Shown here one piece after another: positions 49,846 to 57,820 of a stretch of DNA of 57,820 bases. Position 1 is the stretch's first letter, and each line of letters begins with the position of its first letter. This stretch comes from a bacterium (GTDB taxonomy: Bacteria > Bacillota > Bacilli > Lactobacillales > Streptococcaceae): contig CAJNCP010000009.1 in NCBI GenBank assembly GCA_905221295.1, positions 1 to 57,820 on the forward strand. Direction: 5' to 3'. A program made the translations under genes and the position numbers. The notes under the pieces were generated by a model. That model was given only the letters and a program-made list of their open reading frames with translations, searched no databases and was not told the origin of the DNA.

Positions 49846-50298
49846 ATGACAGAAACAACATACGATATTATCGCTAAAAGCTTGGATAGAATTAGTATGG
49901 AATTACACCAAGCAGACGAAAACAATGATTTTTTGAGAATAGGACTCTTATCAGGACAATTAAAAGCTATCAAAGAAAATTTACACCGCTTACTTTGGAT
50001 TGAACTTCCTGAATTGAATGAAAATCATAAAATCGAGGCAGTCTCTAAAAGCACTACAGGAATGTTTTTCCACCCTGGTGTTTTTGAAATGGACGCTATG
50101 CGACAAGCATTCTTTAAACGCCAAGCCAAGCACTTTTTTGACAACGAAGCAGAGCAACAGGCGTATATAGAACATGCTGAAAAGGAGTATTTAGAGGCTA
50201 CTATAACCTTGAAAGATATTCTTTTTAATTCTAAAAATGCTAATCGGAAAGTAAGTAAAAATCATCTTATAGAGAAGTTTGAGGAGGCAATGCAATGA
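49846..50298 (+). CDS. Unknown satellite protein, helical
   Basis: 150 residues from ATG 49846 (weak RBS AAGGGAAA). Helical and charged (MTETTYDIIAKSLDRISMELH, then FFHPGVFEMDAMRQAFFKRQ). An upstream in-frame extension to 49780 is rejected because it would lie in the stem-loop. Overlaps the next gene by 4 bp. Confidence 0.65.
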   Translation: MTETTYDIIAKSLDRISMELHQADENNDFLRIGLLSGQLKAIKENLHRLLWIELPELNENHKIEAVSKSTTGMFFHPGVFEMDAMRQAFFKRQAKHFFDNEAEQQAYIEHAEKEYLEATITLKDILFNSKNANRKVSKNHLIEKFEEAMQ

Positions 50299-50495
50299 CA
50301 TTAGACCTAGACAACATGACACAAGCAGAATTTGATAAACAAATGGCTGAAATTAAGGAGAAACGCCCAAACCTCTTCTGGTTTATTGCTGATTTTGTAG
50401 ATCGAAAAGTAAGCACCGAAGAGGTGTACGACTTCCTGAAGATGGGACGAAGCGACCAAGTGAACTATATCAAGAACTATAAAGCGAGGGCATAA
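50295..50495 (+). CDS. Unknown small satellite protein
   Basis: 66 residues; LDLDNMTQAEFDKQMAEIKEK then WFIADFVDRKVSTEEVYDFL. Coupled by ATGA to the upstream gene. No family recognised. Confidence 0.65.
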   Translation: MTLDLDNMTQAEFDKQMAEIKEKRPNLFWFIADFVDRKVSTEEVYDFLKMGRSDQVNYIKNYKARA

Positions 50496-50496
50496 C

Positions 50497-50706
50497 ATGA
50501 ATGAACTAGATTTAACCAATACACAGGCGGTTATCTTCATGATGGTATTGATTGGCTTACTGCTTTATTTAAACCACCGAGACCGCAAAAAAAGCGCCCA
50601 ATTTGAGCGAGAAAGCAAACAGACGATAGAAACGCCTAGCGAGAGTCTAACCCCCGATTATGGGCGTTATATTCAGCTTGCAGGGGTTAAGCCATGGGGG
50701 TACTAA
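50497..50706 (+). CDS. Small single-span membrane protein
   Basis: 69 residues: one hydrophobic helix (AVIFMMVLIGLLLYL) followed by a charged cytoplasmic tail. It starts directly after the stop of the previous gene. Confidence 0.65.
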   Translation: MNELDLTNTQAVIFMMVLIGLLLYLNHRDRKKSAQFERESKQTIETPSESLTPDYGRYIQLAGVKPWGY

Positions 50707-50707
50707 G

Positions 50708-50980
50708 ATGTTTGAAAAAATGATTGAAGATTTAAAGTCTAAGATTTTGGAAGCAGTGGAACGGTATTTAAAAAGTCATGAGAAAGTACCTCAAAAAAGA
50801 TTAGATTTAATCAGCAAGGTGGAACTAAAGGAAGAACTGGACATAGGAGATAAAACCTTGACAAAATGGGAATGTGCAGGACTACCGCAGTATATACCGC
50901 CTATTGAAGATACTAGAAAAGCGTATTATAAAGTGTCAGACGTTTTAAAGTTCCTGGGGGCAGATGATGGCAAAGACTAA
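50708..50980 (+). CDS. DNA-binding protein with MerR/excisionase-like helix-turn-helix
   Basis: 90 residues from ATG 50708. An N-terminal charged helix, then ELDIGDKTLTKWECAGLPQY and AYYKVSDVLKFLG, the HTH_17-like layout of phage excisionases and small regulators. Could be the Xis of the element, or a replication-module regulator. Overlaps the replication gene. Confidence 0.7.
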   Translation: MFEKMIEDLKSKILEAVERYLKSHEKVPQKRLDLISKVELKEELDIGDKTLTKWECAGLPQYIPPIEDTRKAYYKVSDVLKFLGADDGKD

Positions 50981-51827
50981 AATATATTTTTGGTTAAAAG
51001 TTGATAAGAAGTTTTTTGATAATCTTTTTATTAAACGACTTAAAAATATGCCTGGTGGCTACACTATGACAGTGATTTATATCCGTCTTATGTTGGAAAG
51101 TTTAGAAGATGATTGTATTTTGTACTATGAGGGGTATTTTGATAATTTGGTACAGGAGCTAGCCTTAAAATTGGATGTGTCCGAGGATGATATAAATATG
51201 ACAGTTGCATATTTTACCAAATGCGGACTGATTCAGATAGACGATGATGGACATGCTACATTATCACAAGCAAAAGCCATGGTTGAGAGTGAAACAAACT
51301 GGGCAAAATACAAGCGAGAACAAAGAAAAAATAGTCAAGATTTACCAAAATTGGATAATGTCCAAAATAAAAAGACTATTTCCAACTCATGTCCAACAGA
51401 GATAGAGAAAGAGAATAAAGTTAATAGTAAGAGTAATAATTTATATTTAGATAATATATTGTCGGGAAATCCCGACTACACTTTTCCTACTTGGCTTGAA
51501 GAAACAGCTATAAAAGATTTAGAGAAAACAAAACATAAAGAACTTTGGATTCCTATTGTTTATCTGAATCAAGTAGCTAATAAGAGGTATAAGTTTGTTG
51601 ATAAGACAAAAAGGCTTTTACTAGCACGATTCAAGGAAGGTTATACACTGGAAGATTTTAAACAGGTGATAGATATTAAAACGGCAGAATGGAAGGATAG
51701 TCCTGAATTTTCTAAATATCTTAGACCAGAAACACTTTTCGGATCTAAGTTTGACGGTTATTTGAATCAAAAGCCTAAAACCATAAAAGGGAAGTCAGAA
51801 GATAATTTCCCAGACCTACCATTTTAG
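50967..51827 (+). CDS. Phage replisome organiser-like protein
   Basis: 286 residues from ATG 50967 (an alternative ATG at 50964 adds one Met). The N-terminal domain is a replisome-organiser/DnaD-like winged helix (KIYFWLKVDKKFFDNLFIKRLKNMPGG, then the DINMTVAYFTKCGLIQ segment). A variable Asn/Lys-rich linker and a C-terminal helical part follow. It probably binds the element's origin and recruits the DnaC-like loader encoded next. Confidence 0.82.
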   Translation: MAKTKIYFWLKVDKKFFDNLFIKRLKNMPGGYTMTVIYIRLMLESLEDDCILYYEGYFDNLVQELALKLDVSEDDINMTVAYFTKCGLIQIDDDGHATLSQAKAMVESETNWAKYKREQRKNSQDLPKLDNVQNKKTISNSCPTEIEKENKVNSKSNNLYLDNILSGNPDYTFPTWLEETAIKDLEKTKHKELWIPIVYLNQVANKRYKFVDKTKRLLLARFKEGYTLEDFKQVIDIKTAEWKDSPEFSKYLRPETLFGSKFDGYLNQKPKTIKGKSEDNFPDLPF

Positions 51828-51838
51828 GAGTTGCAAAG

Positions 51839-52684
51839 ATGAAGGAACAATTTAAAGAATTTAATAACAGAAAGATATCGGATAAAGTTTGCGATATTCA
51901 CCAGGTCAATTATTGGGAAATTTCTGTACCGGTATTAGGGGGTTCAGAAAGAAAACTACAAGCATTTTGCCCGGAGTGTGTGAAGGAGGATATTAAACAA
52001 CAAGAGCAAGACCTATTAAAACAGTTCGAGGACAGACAGGCTTACTTTAAAACTTATGATGTCTTAATGCGTGATAGTACGATTCCTAACGAGTTGAAGG
52101 GGGCAACGTTTGATAATTTCTTTGTTAAGACGACAGAGGAGCGTCAGATGTTAGAGTTTGTAAAAGGTCAAGCCCAGAAGTACCTTGCAGGTATGACGGG
52201 AAATACTTTAATCAGTGGTAGCACAGGAATAGGAAAAAGTCATTTATCGCTTGCCCTGGCCAAAGAAATCAATGAGAACTTCAGAGAGAAGAACGAGCCT
52301 AAGAGTGTCTTATTTGTCAGCTTAACCGAGATTATCAAGCAGATAAAAGAAGGTTGGGCTTATGGAAGAAATGCAAACTTAACAGAGTATGAGGCAGTTA
52401 AAAAGCTAGTTGATGTTGATTTTCTAATCATCGATGACCTGGGGGCAAAAAATGGGACGGTAACCCCTAAGAGCGACTGGGAACAGGATTTCTTGTTTGA
52501 TATTATCAACAATCGAGAAACTACGATTTTCAACACGAACCTAGATAGTAGCGAACTAAGAACGGTTTACAATGCTAGAAACTCAAGTAGAATTTTGAAA
52601 GGTTTAGAAGGGAACACTTTTAAGGCTTTCACGATAAAAGATAAGCGATATACTATAAATACAGTGAGGGGAGAGTTTCAATGA
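51839..52684 (+). CDS. DnaC/DnaI-like helicase loader ATPase
   Basis: 281 residues. An N-terminal Cys pair (VCDIHQVN...FCPECVKED) gives a possible zinc site, followed by the AAA+ motor: Walker A GSTGIGKSHLS (Gly127) and Walker B FLIIDDLGAKNG. It loads the host DnaB-type helicase. Stop codon lies directly before the next ATG. Confidence 0.88.
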   Translation: MKEQFKEFNNRKISDKVCDIHQVNYWEISVPVLGGSERKLQAFCPECVKEDIKQQEQDLLKQFEDRQAYFKTYDVLMRDSTIPNELKGATFDNFFVKTTEERQMLEFVKGQAQKYLAGMTGNTLISGSTGIGKSHLSLALAKEINENFREKNEPKSVLFVSLTEIIKQIKEGWAYGRNANLTEYEAVKKLVDVDFLIIDDLGAKNGTVTPKSDWEQDFLFDIINNRETTIFNTNLDSSELRTVYNARNSSRILKGLEGNTFKAFTIKDKRYTINTVRGEFQ

Positions 52685-53149
52685 ATGAAGAAAAATCTAG
52701 ACACTGTCAGACGTGATTATTTTGATTTTGAACTTCAAGAAAAGTATTTAAAAATCGACACGTTAATTAGTAAAAGAAAGAATCACTTATTACAAACATA
52801 TACTTTAAAGGGAATGAATGCGAGCAGATTTGAAGATATTAAGAGTAAAAGTGGCACGTATATAAACCACTCCGAAAATATAGCAGTAGAGTTTGCTAGT
52901 GATCCCATTGTGTTAAGGTTAGAAGAATTTCAAAAGTGTATTGACAAGTTATTAGATAATTTGGTACCAGATGATCGAAAGATTTTCGAACTACGGTGGG
53001 GGCACTCAAAAAAAGAGTGGCTGGATATTTTCGAGATTATGAGAAGTGGGGAGACCGGATATTTGTATTCTAAACAGGAGCAAATTTTGAGAAGGAGAGA
53101 TTTAATACTAGACAACTTTGCACGATTATTAGGGTATTACAACGGTTGA
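52685..53149 (+). CDS. RinA/ArpU-like phage transcription regulator
   Basis: 154 residues. Charged helical protein (LQEKYLKIDTLISKRKNHLL) with a sigma-like end DDRKIFELRWGHSKKEWLDI and the RRRDLILDNFARLLG tail. Resembles the DUF722/ArpU/RinA group that activates late phage genes. Here it would activate the capsid-protease module or interfere with the helper phage; inference. Confidence 0.65.
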   Translation: MKKNLDTVRRDYFDFELQEKYLKIDTLISKRKNHLLQTYTLKGMNASRFEDIKSKSGTYINHSENIAVEFASDPIVLRLEEFQKCIDKLLDNLVPDDRKIFELRWGHSKKEWLDIFEIMRSGETGYLYSKQEQILRRRDLILDNFARLLGYYNG

Positions 53150-53178
53150 TAATATTTTTTTAAATGGGAGGAGCTGAT

Positions 53179-53226
53179 GTGAGAATGAAACTATTTTATT
53201 ATTTTGTGATTAAGGGGGAAATCTAA
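53179..53226 (+). CDS. 15-codon leader ORF coupled to the next gene
   Basis: GTG start, codons ending ...KGEI, TAA overlapping the ATG of the next gene (TAATG). GGGAGGAG (53166-53173) lies six bases before it. ATG-TGA, a start-stop pair, sits one base earlier on the same ribosome-binding site. It may be a translated leader rather than a functional peptide. Confidence 0.3.
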   Translation: MRMKLFYYFVIKGEI

Positions 53227-53372
53227 TGAATGAACTACATAAAGGCTGGATTTATTTCCTAAACCGTGGTATAATTAAGAGTGTAAAGTTACCAGAATAT
53301 GGTGACATTCGGTTGATAATTGCAGATGGTGTCGTGACCATGGTAGAAACCAAAACACAACAAAAATTTTAA
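53226..53372 (+). CDS. 48-residue DUF2292-like protein
   Basis: Begins MNELHKGWIYFLNRGI. The pattern YGDIRLIIADGVVTMVET resembles the DUF2292 family (a small domain with DG.V..IE). Good RBS GGGGGAA. Too short for many gene finders. Function unknown. Confidence 0.6.
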   Translation: MNELHKGWIYFLNRGIIKSVKLPEYGDIRLIIADGVVTMVETKTQQKF

Positions 53373-53392
53373 ATACTGACTTGAAAACAAGA

Positions 53393-53436
53393 GGTAGGAC
53401 ATAAGACGTAAATACGTTTTTTGTTCTGCCTTTTTT
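53393..53436 (+). terminator. Terminator before the capsid-protease module
   Basis: GGTAGGACA / TGTTCTGCC stem (with G-U pairs) enclosing a small ACGT hairpin, then T6. Confidence 0.75.
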
Positions 53437-53458
53437 GCTTTCTAGAAAAGAGGAAAAT

Positions 53459-54334
53459 ATGAACTTACAAGAAGCGAAAAAAATCTATTTTAGACTGGTA
53501 CAAGATTATAATTTATTTTTCATTAATACGAATAAAACGACTATTTTTAACCTGATGTTTGGAGCGAAAGAAAATTATTACCGCTTTGGTTTGATTCCTG
53601 ATATTGCTGAATTATTACCAGAGAAAGACAAAAAAGCGATTTTGGAATTCACAGAAAGCATTATTGAAGGAATTGAGGAATATCGTAACAAGCGATCAGA
53701 ATTACAGGAAAGTATGGGACAAATTTTCTCAAACAAGTTTTTGACCAGTCGTCAAAAGGAAACACAAGCAAGCAAGTTACATGATGAAGTGGTAACTTCT
53801 TTGAATAAGCTGGTAAAGAAAAATAAAAAAATATATGACAAACAACCCCAAGAATTTAGCCAGGTTCATGACATATTGAAGCAAGTAAAAGAACAGCTAG
53901 GCAACTTCGTAGATGATGCTATTATCCCAGAAACTTTTGACTTGTACGAGAAGTGCTACGAATGTTTAGAAGAGAGTTATAGTTTAGAATTTGCTGATAT
54001 GCTATACAAACCAGATCTAGAACTAGCTAAGCGCGATTACCGATATTACCAAGGTAAAGGAGAAGAACAATCTTACGGACGACATAATGAGCTAGTTTTT
54101 GAAGAAATTGGTCACTTGAGAGGGTGGAAATTGCAAGAGTATTGGGAAAATAAAGGTTTTAAATCGCAAATCGAATGGCTTGCACAAAATCATGAAGATA
54201 TGAAAGAGCAAGAAGAATTAAAATATATTGAAGGTTTGAAGAAAGACCTTGCTTATGAGCAGTTGATGAAGTCTGAAGATGGTAGCGGATTGTTTAAAAG
54301 AATTTTGAAAGGAATAACAAATGCAACAAATTAA
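53459..54334 (+). CDS. Unknown protein preceding the ClpP-like protease
   Basis: 291 residues from ATG 53459 (AGAGGAAA). Highly charged and helical (MNLQEAKKIYFRLVQDYNLFF), no catalytic motif seen. Overlaps the protease gene by 14 bp, so translation is coupled. The position is where a phage would have a portal or terminase gene, but the sequence does not resemble either. Confidence 0.7.
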   Translation: MNLQEAKKIYFRLVQDYNLFFINTNKTTIFNLMFGAKENYYRFGLIPDIAELLPEKDKKAILEFTESIIEGIEEYRNKRSELQESMGQIFSNKFLTSRQKETQASKLHDEVVTSLNKLVKKNKKIYDKQPQEFSQVHDILKQVKEQLGNFVDDAIIPETFDLYEKCYECLEESYSLEFADMLYKPDLELAKRDYRYYQGKGEEQSYGRHNELVFEEIGHLRGWKLQEYWENKGFKSQIEWLAQNHEDMKEQEELKYIEGLKKDLAYEQLMKSEDGSGLFKRILKGITNATN

Positions 54335-55313
54335 AATAAAAGGCGCTATCATCTCAAACGATAGCATTCCAATGTATCAAGAAGCACAAAAAGAATATAC
54401 CGCCTTAAAAGATATTCAAATTCCATTCCCTGATAAACCTTTAGAAGTTATTATCAATTCTGGAGGTGGTGATGTTTTTACAGGTAGCGAAATCTATAGC
54501 ATGTTAAAAAGTCATAAAGGACACGTTACTGTTAAAATCGTAGGTGTTTGTGCTAGTGCTGCAAGTATGGTGGCAATGGCAGGAGATACTGTAGAAATGA
54601 GCCCCACAGGATTGCTTATGATCCATAATGCAATGGGTTGGACTTTCGGTAATACTCAAGAACATGAAAAACAAATCAAATCACTAGAAGAAGCTAATGA
54701 TAGTATTGCTAAAGCCTATCAGAATAAAACAGGCTTACCACTTTCTGAAATCCGTGATTTGATGAAAAATGAAACTTGGTTCTCATGTAATAAAGCTATC
54801 GAGTACGGGTTCGTAGATAAGGAAATGTTTGTAAATGGTATTTCTCAATCAATGGTGGCGAGCGTTGTCCAACATTTGCCAGAACGTTATCATTATGATT
54901 TTATGGAAAATGTAATTAAGAAGAATCAGCACCTAATAAAACGTGATGAGGAACAGAAACCAAAGGTTACAAATCTCCAATATGGCCAGAAGTTAATGCT
55001 ACTAGATCCAGCAGGGCGAACAATTAAAAAGCAACCAGGGAAACAGTCGACGAGTCAGATGACCAACATTGCTAAGAATGCGGAAAGATTGGCTGAAGTT
55101 TATCTACTAAGTGCTAAAAGACAGATTAGAAAAACAGTAAATGAAGTAGTTAGCGAATCAATACTAGAAGAACAAAATAATTCTTATTCTAAAAAGGCGA
55201 TTAGTAACGGTTATAATCATGGTGATTATATCTATAAGGATGGGCAGACAATACCAGTTGCACGAAATCAAGAACATTTCCAAGATATGGCTGAAAGGGT
55301 TAAAGGGATTTAA
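54321..55313 (+). CDS. ClpP-like (S14) capsid-maturation type protease
   Basis: 330 residues. ClpP fold: INSGGGDVFTGSEIYSML, nucleophile in CASAASMVAMAG (Ser82) and MIHNAMG (His102). The C-terminal 130 residues are an extra Lys-rich, helical part. Phages use this enzyme to process the major capsid and scaffold proteins. No capsid, portal or terminase gene occurs in this element, so the protease is an orphan. Confidence 0.85.
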   Translation: MQQIKIKGAIISNDSIPMYQEAQKEYTALKDIQIPFPDKPLEVIINSGGGDVFTGSEIYSMLKSHKGHVTVKIVGVCASAASMVAMAGDTVEMSPTGLLMIHNAMGWTFGNTQEHEKQIKSLEEANDSIAKAYQNKTGLPLSEIRDLMKNETWFSCNKAIEYGFVDKEMFVNGISQSMVASVVQHLPERYHYDFMENVIKKNQHLIKRDEEQKPKVTNLQYGQKLMLLDPAGRTIKKQPGKQSTSQMTNIAKNAERLAEVYLLSAKRQIRKTVNEVVSESILEEQNNSYSKKAISNGYNHGDYIYKDGQTIPVARNQEHFQDMAERVKGI

Positions 55314-55336
55314 GATAGGTTTGCGCCTATCTTTTT
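55312..55336 (+). terminator. Terminator after the protease
   Basis: AAGATAGG / CCTATCTT stem, short loop, T-rich tail. Confidence 0.85.
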
Positions 55337-56092
55337 CTTTATTCTTTTATGAATTCCTTGTTTTAAAGCAACAATGAATTCATATTACAGTATCTAATAA
55401 AACGCTTGATAGAGTAAGGAAGTAACTTGCTAAGCGAATTCAATAGAATGTGTAAAAAAATGAATTCATAAGACATATTAGAGGTATATGTATAATGTGT
55501 CTAGCTATTTTTTTAAAAAAATTAAAATGTGTAGAAAGTAGATACAAATAAAATACCCCCTTTAATAAAAATAAAAGAAGCTATTTAATAAATCAGAAAT
55601 TACAAACTTAAATCATAATGATTTTAAACAAAGAAAACAGATTAAAGTAGATTTACAATTACTAGGATATTATGTTTAGAATTAATAGTTTATAAACATA
55701 AGAAAGTATTTAAGTGCAGATATTTATTAAAATAAAATATAACTAGTAGAATTAAGCTGGAATATACAGGTGAGTTAGAGTGAAAGATTAAATAGATATA
55801 AATATCAACAACACAATAGTTTATCGAAAGTGTCTAATATAGAAAAGGTATGATCTATACAAATCTTTATATAGTAAAGGGTATTTTTAGATTTATGAAT
55901 TAAGAGATGATACCCCCCGGTTAAAAAAAACGAGTCTTTTTAAGGTTTTGGGAACCGGTGGGAGGGGGCAACTGTCCAAATATTTAACGTTTTTTTAAGG
56001 GGGGTGGGGGTGAGCTTGAAAAACTTACTGAAAAGGAGAAAAATAGCAAGTTTTTATGTTATACTTGTACCAGGTATAGAGAAATAAAAAAA
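55337..56092 (+). other. Long non-coding, AT-rich end of the element with a G/C-rich patch
   Basis: No reading frame of note across about 750 bp. Repeats of ATGAATTC occur at about 55348, 55372 and 55460. From 55911 to 56012 the base composition changes abruptly: a C6 run, then G5-6 runs (GGGAGGGGGCAACTG, GGGGGGTGGGGGTGAG). Such patches in satellites can hold replication or packaging (cos/pac) sites; none is proved here. Confidence 0.5.
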
Positions 56093-56114
56093 AGCACGTT
56101 CTGATCGTGCTAGT
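56093..56114. terminator. Bidirectional hairpin
   Basis: AGCACG / CGTGCT with a 7-nt loop; A-run before it and T-rich after it. Confidence 0.65.
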
Positions 56115-56143
56115 TTCTTGCCTGCTGAACTCGTCAATTTAGT

Positions 56144-56167
56144 GGCCCTTTTTGAGGGCTTTTTTTG
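56144..56167 (+). terminator. Terminator at the right end of the element
   Basis: GCCCT / AGGGC, five-base loop, T7. Confidence 0.85.
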
Positions 56168-56168
56168 T

Positions 56169-56187
56169 GAACTTTTTAAGAACTTTT
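56169..56187 (+). repeat. Candidate integrase arm site, right
   Basis: GAACTTTTTA-A-GAACTTT, the partner of 47129-47147. Confidence 0.55.
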
Positions 56188-56288
56188 AGAGATTTTTAAG
56201 AAAATCTAAAGAAATAATATTTTTAATAAAAACAGTAGTATCAAGGCTTTGACCTACTAATGAAATATAAAGTTTAAGCGGTAGCGGA

Positions 56289-56304
56289 ATACCCTAAAAT
56301 GTGA
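56289..56304 (+). repeat. Right attachment core
   Basis: ATACCCTAAAATGTGA, identical to 47056-47071. It lies 12 bp before the rlmD start codon, so it sits within the rlmD promoter/leader. Confidence 0.9.
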
Positions 56305-56316
56305 TAAGATAGGGGT

Positions 56317-57687
56317 ATGAATCTGAAAGTCAAACAAAAAATACCTTTAAAAATCAAGCGGATGGGCATCAATGGTGAGGGAATCGGTTTCTATCAGAAA
56401 ACCCTCGTTTTTGTGCCAGGTGCCCTCAAAGGAGAAGATATCTATTGTCAGATTACTTCTATTAAACGTAACTTTGTTGAAGCCAAATTACTAAAGGTTA
56501 ATAAGAAGTCTAAATTTCGAGTCGTACCGGCTTGTACGATTTATAATGAATGTGGTGGTTGCCAAATCATGCACCTCCACTATGATAAACAGTTAGAGTT
56601 CAAAACGGATCTGCTCCACCAAGCCCTGAAAAAATTTGCCCCTGCGGGATATGAAAACTATGAAATCCGTCCAACTATCGGAATGCAGGAACCCAAGTAC
56701 TACCGTGCTAAGCTTCAATTCCAGACTCGGAAATTTAAAAATCAGGTCAAGGCAGGTTTGTATGCGCAAAACTCTCATTATCTCGTAGAGTTGAAAGACT
56801 GTTTGGTGCAAGATAAGGAAACCCAAGTAATAGCGAATCGCCTAGCTGAACTTCTTACTTACCACCAAATTCCAATTACAGATGAGAGAAAAACGCTCGG
56901 CGTTCGCACCATCATGGTACGTCGAGCAAGAAAAACAGGACAAGTCCAGATAATCATCGTCACAAATCGTCAGCTTAATTTAACCCAGCTAGTAAAAGAC
57001 TTAGTTAAAGATTTTCCAGAAGTCGTCACAGTTGCAGTCAATACAAATACAGCGAAAACAAGTGAAATCTATGGTGAAAAGACGGAAATTATCTGGGGCC
57101 AAGAGAGTATTCAAGAAGGAGTACTCGACTATGAGTTTTCTCTCTCCCCTCGAGCTTTCTATCAGCTTAATTCTGAGCAGACAGAAATTCTCTATAGTGA
57201 AGCAGTTAAGGCTCTGGATGTCAGCAAAAAAGACCATCTGATTGATGCCTATTGCGGTGTTGGGACGATTGGATTTGCCTTCGCAAAGAAGGTCAAGAGT
57301 CTCAGAGGAATGGATATTATTCCGGAAGCCATAGAAGATGCCAAGAGAAATGCTCAAAAAATGGGGTTTGACAATACCCATTACGAAGCGGGAACAGCTG
57401 AAGAGATTATTCCACGCTGGTATAAAGAAGGCTACCGAGCGGATGCATTGATAGTTGACCCTCCTCGTACAGGTTTAGATGATAAGCTGTTGGATACCAT
57501 TCTGACCTATGTTCCAGACAAAATGGTCTATGTATCTTGCAATGTTTCGACCTTGGCACGAGATTTGGTTAAACTAGTAAAAGTATATGACCTCCAGTAT
57601 ATCCAGTCGGTCGATATGTTTCCCCACACTGCACGGACAGAAGCAGTGGTTAAGTTAGTGAAGAAAAGAAAAAATCAACTTCACTGA
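56317..57687 (+). CDS. rlmD: 23S rRNA (uracil-C5)-methyltransferase (RlmD/RumA family)
   Basis: 456 residues. N-terminal TRAM-like domain, Cys cluster C73-x5-C79-x2-C82 with a further Cys in LKDCLV (4Fe-4S site), SAM-binding [14 protein letters not shown] and catalytic Cys408 in [11 protein letters not shown]. It methylates uridine in 23S rRNA (U747 and U1939 in some Firmicutes). The family also holds relatives of uncertain site. Its upstream sequence was replaced by the integrated element. Confidence 0.92.
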   Translation: MNLKVKQKIPLKIKRMGINGEGIGFYQKTLVFVPGALKGEDIYCQITSIKRNFVEAKLLKVNKKSKFRVVPACTIYNECGGCQIMHLHYDKQLEFKTDLLHQALKKFAPAGYENYEIRPTIGMQEPKYYRAKLQFQTRKFKNQVKAGLYAQNSHYLVELKDCLVQDKETQVIANRLAELLTYHQIPITDERKTLGVRTIMVRRARKTGQVQIIIVTNRQLNLTQLVKDLVKDFPEVVTVAVNTNTAKTSEIYGEKTEIIWGQESIQEGVLDYEFSLSPRAFYQLNSEQTEILYSEAVKALDVSKKDHLIDAYCGVGTIGFAFAKKVKSLRGMDIIPEAIEDAKRNAQKMGFDNTHYEAGTAEEIIPRWYKEGYRADALIVDPPRTGLDDKLLDTILTYVPDKMVYVSCNVSTLARDLVKLVKVYDLQYIQSVDMFPHTARTEAVVKLVKKRKNQLH

Positions 57688-57696
57688 AAAAAGTCC

Positions 57697-57724
57697 TTGA
57701 CAAAGGGGAAAAAGAAGGTATAAT
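57697..57724 (+). promoter_or_regulatory. Promoter of the tRNA gene
   Basis: TTGACA at 57697-57702, 16-bp spacer, TATAAT at 57719-57724. Confidence 0.88.
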
Positions 57725-57744
57725 AGAAAGAGTCGAAAAGCTCA

Positions 57745-57816
57745 GGTCCGTTGGTCAAGGGGTTAAGACACCGCCTTTTCACGGCGGTAACACGGGTTCG
57801 AATCCCGTACGGACTA
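57745..57816 (+). tRNA. tRNA-Glu (anticodon TTC)
   Basis: 72-nt cloverleaf. Acceptor GGTCCGT pairs with ACGGACT (first pair G-U), anticodon arm CCGCC-TTTTCAC-GGCGG, T arm CGGGTTCGAATCCCG, discriminator A. CCA is not encoded; further RNA genes may follow beyond the window. Confidence 0.95.
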
Positions 57817-57820
57817 TAGT

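Overview
The window is a chromosomal segment of a mitis-group Streptococcus (S. pneumoniae / S. mitis / S. oralis relatives). The assignment rests on recognisable proteins (HrcA-GrpE-DnaK-DnaJ, CcrZ, EcsAB, SsbB-GroESL, the RpoE delta subunit), two BOX repeats (20344-20450, 42478-42606), a ComX box (TACGAATA) in front of ssbB and CIRCE operators in front of both chaperone operons. Core genes have moderate GC; several blocks are visibly AT-rich and look acquired.

Layout. 1-6070: HrcA-regulated heat-shock operon with an extra small gene between dnaK and dnaJ. 6121-7542 (minus): two small unknown proteins and a HIT hydrolase. 7610-10861: ecsAB, then ccrZ-trmB. 10899-16657: rimP-nusA-ylxR-ylxQ-infB-rbfA translation/transcription operon. 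16683-19075: an AT-rich three-gene cassette (lipoprotein, PH-like/zinc-ribbon protein, SPFH-SHOCT protein) inserted behind rbfA, with a 109-bp copy of the rbfA end and terminator on its far side. 19294-22796: small conserved streptococcal genes, including a DUF1858/DUF438 pair. 22810-29340: a T-box leader followed by a GNAT acetyltransferase, an AT-rich UPF1-like helicase and valS. 29361-37031: an AT-rich five-gene island (DUF262, HEPN, 5-cytosine DNA methyltransferase, ParB-like, PLD-SNF2 helicase) that looks like a composite anti-phage/restriction system and is the best candidate for an undescribed system. 37153-45577: rpoE, pyrG with a GGGC-start CTP attenuator, a DUF4651/thioredoxin/YtpR/SDR group, competence ssbB, groESL and queH. 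45648-47046 (minus): Ntdp phosphatase and recX. 47056-56304: a 9.2-kb phage-satellite-like element bounded by a 16-bp direct repeat, with integrase, CI/Cro-type switch, replication genes, a RinA/ArpU-like regulator and an orphan ClpP-like capsid protease, inserted in the short space between recX and rlmD. 56317-57816: rlmD and a tRNA-Glu.

How it fits together. HrcA (made from the first operon) is predicted to repress its own operon through two CIRCEs and groESL through one. The five-gene defence island has two transcription units, each preceded by nearly the same hairpin plus extended -10 promoter, which suggests common control. The DUF262+HEPN pair could be a modification-sensing RNase arm, and the methyltransferase + ParB-like + PLD-helicase trio an ATP-dependent restriction-modification arm.

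Non-coding signals of note: a dispersed structured element present twice in opposite orientations (2092-2220 and 16064-16207) whose variable helices are compensated base for base; an 88-nt hairpin directly before dnaJ; a nested stem-loop in the satellite (49737-49810); and a leaderless-looking promoter at 39919-39955. All functions are inferred from sequence reading; no database search was run.
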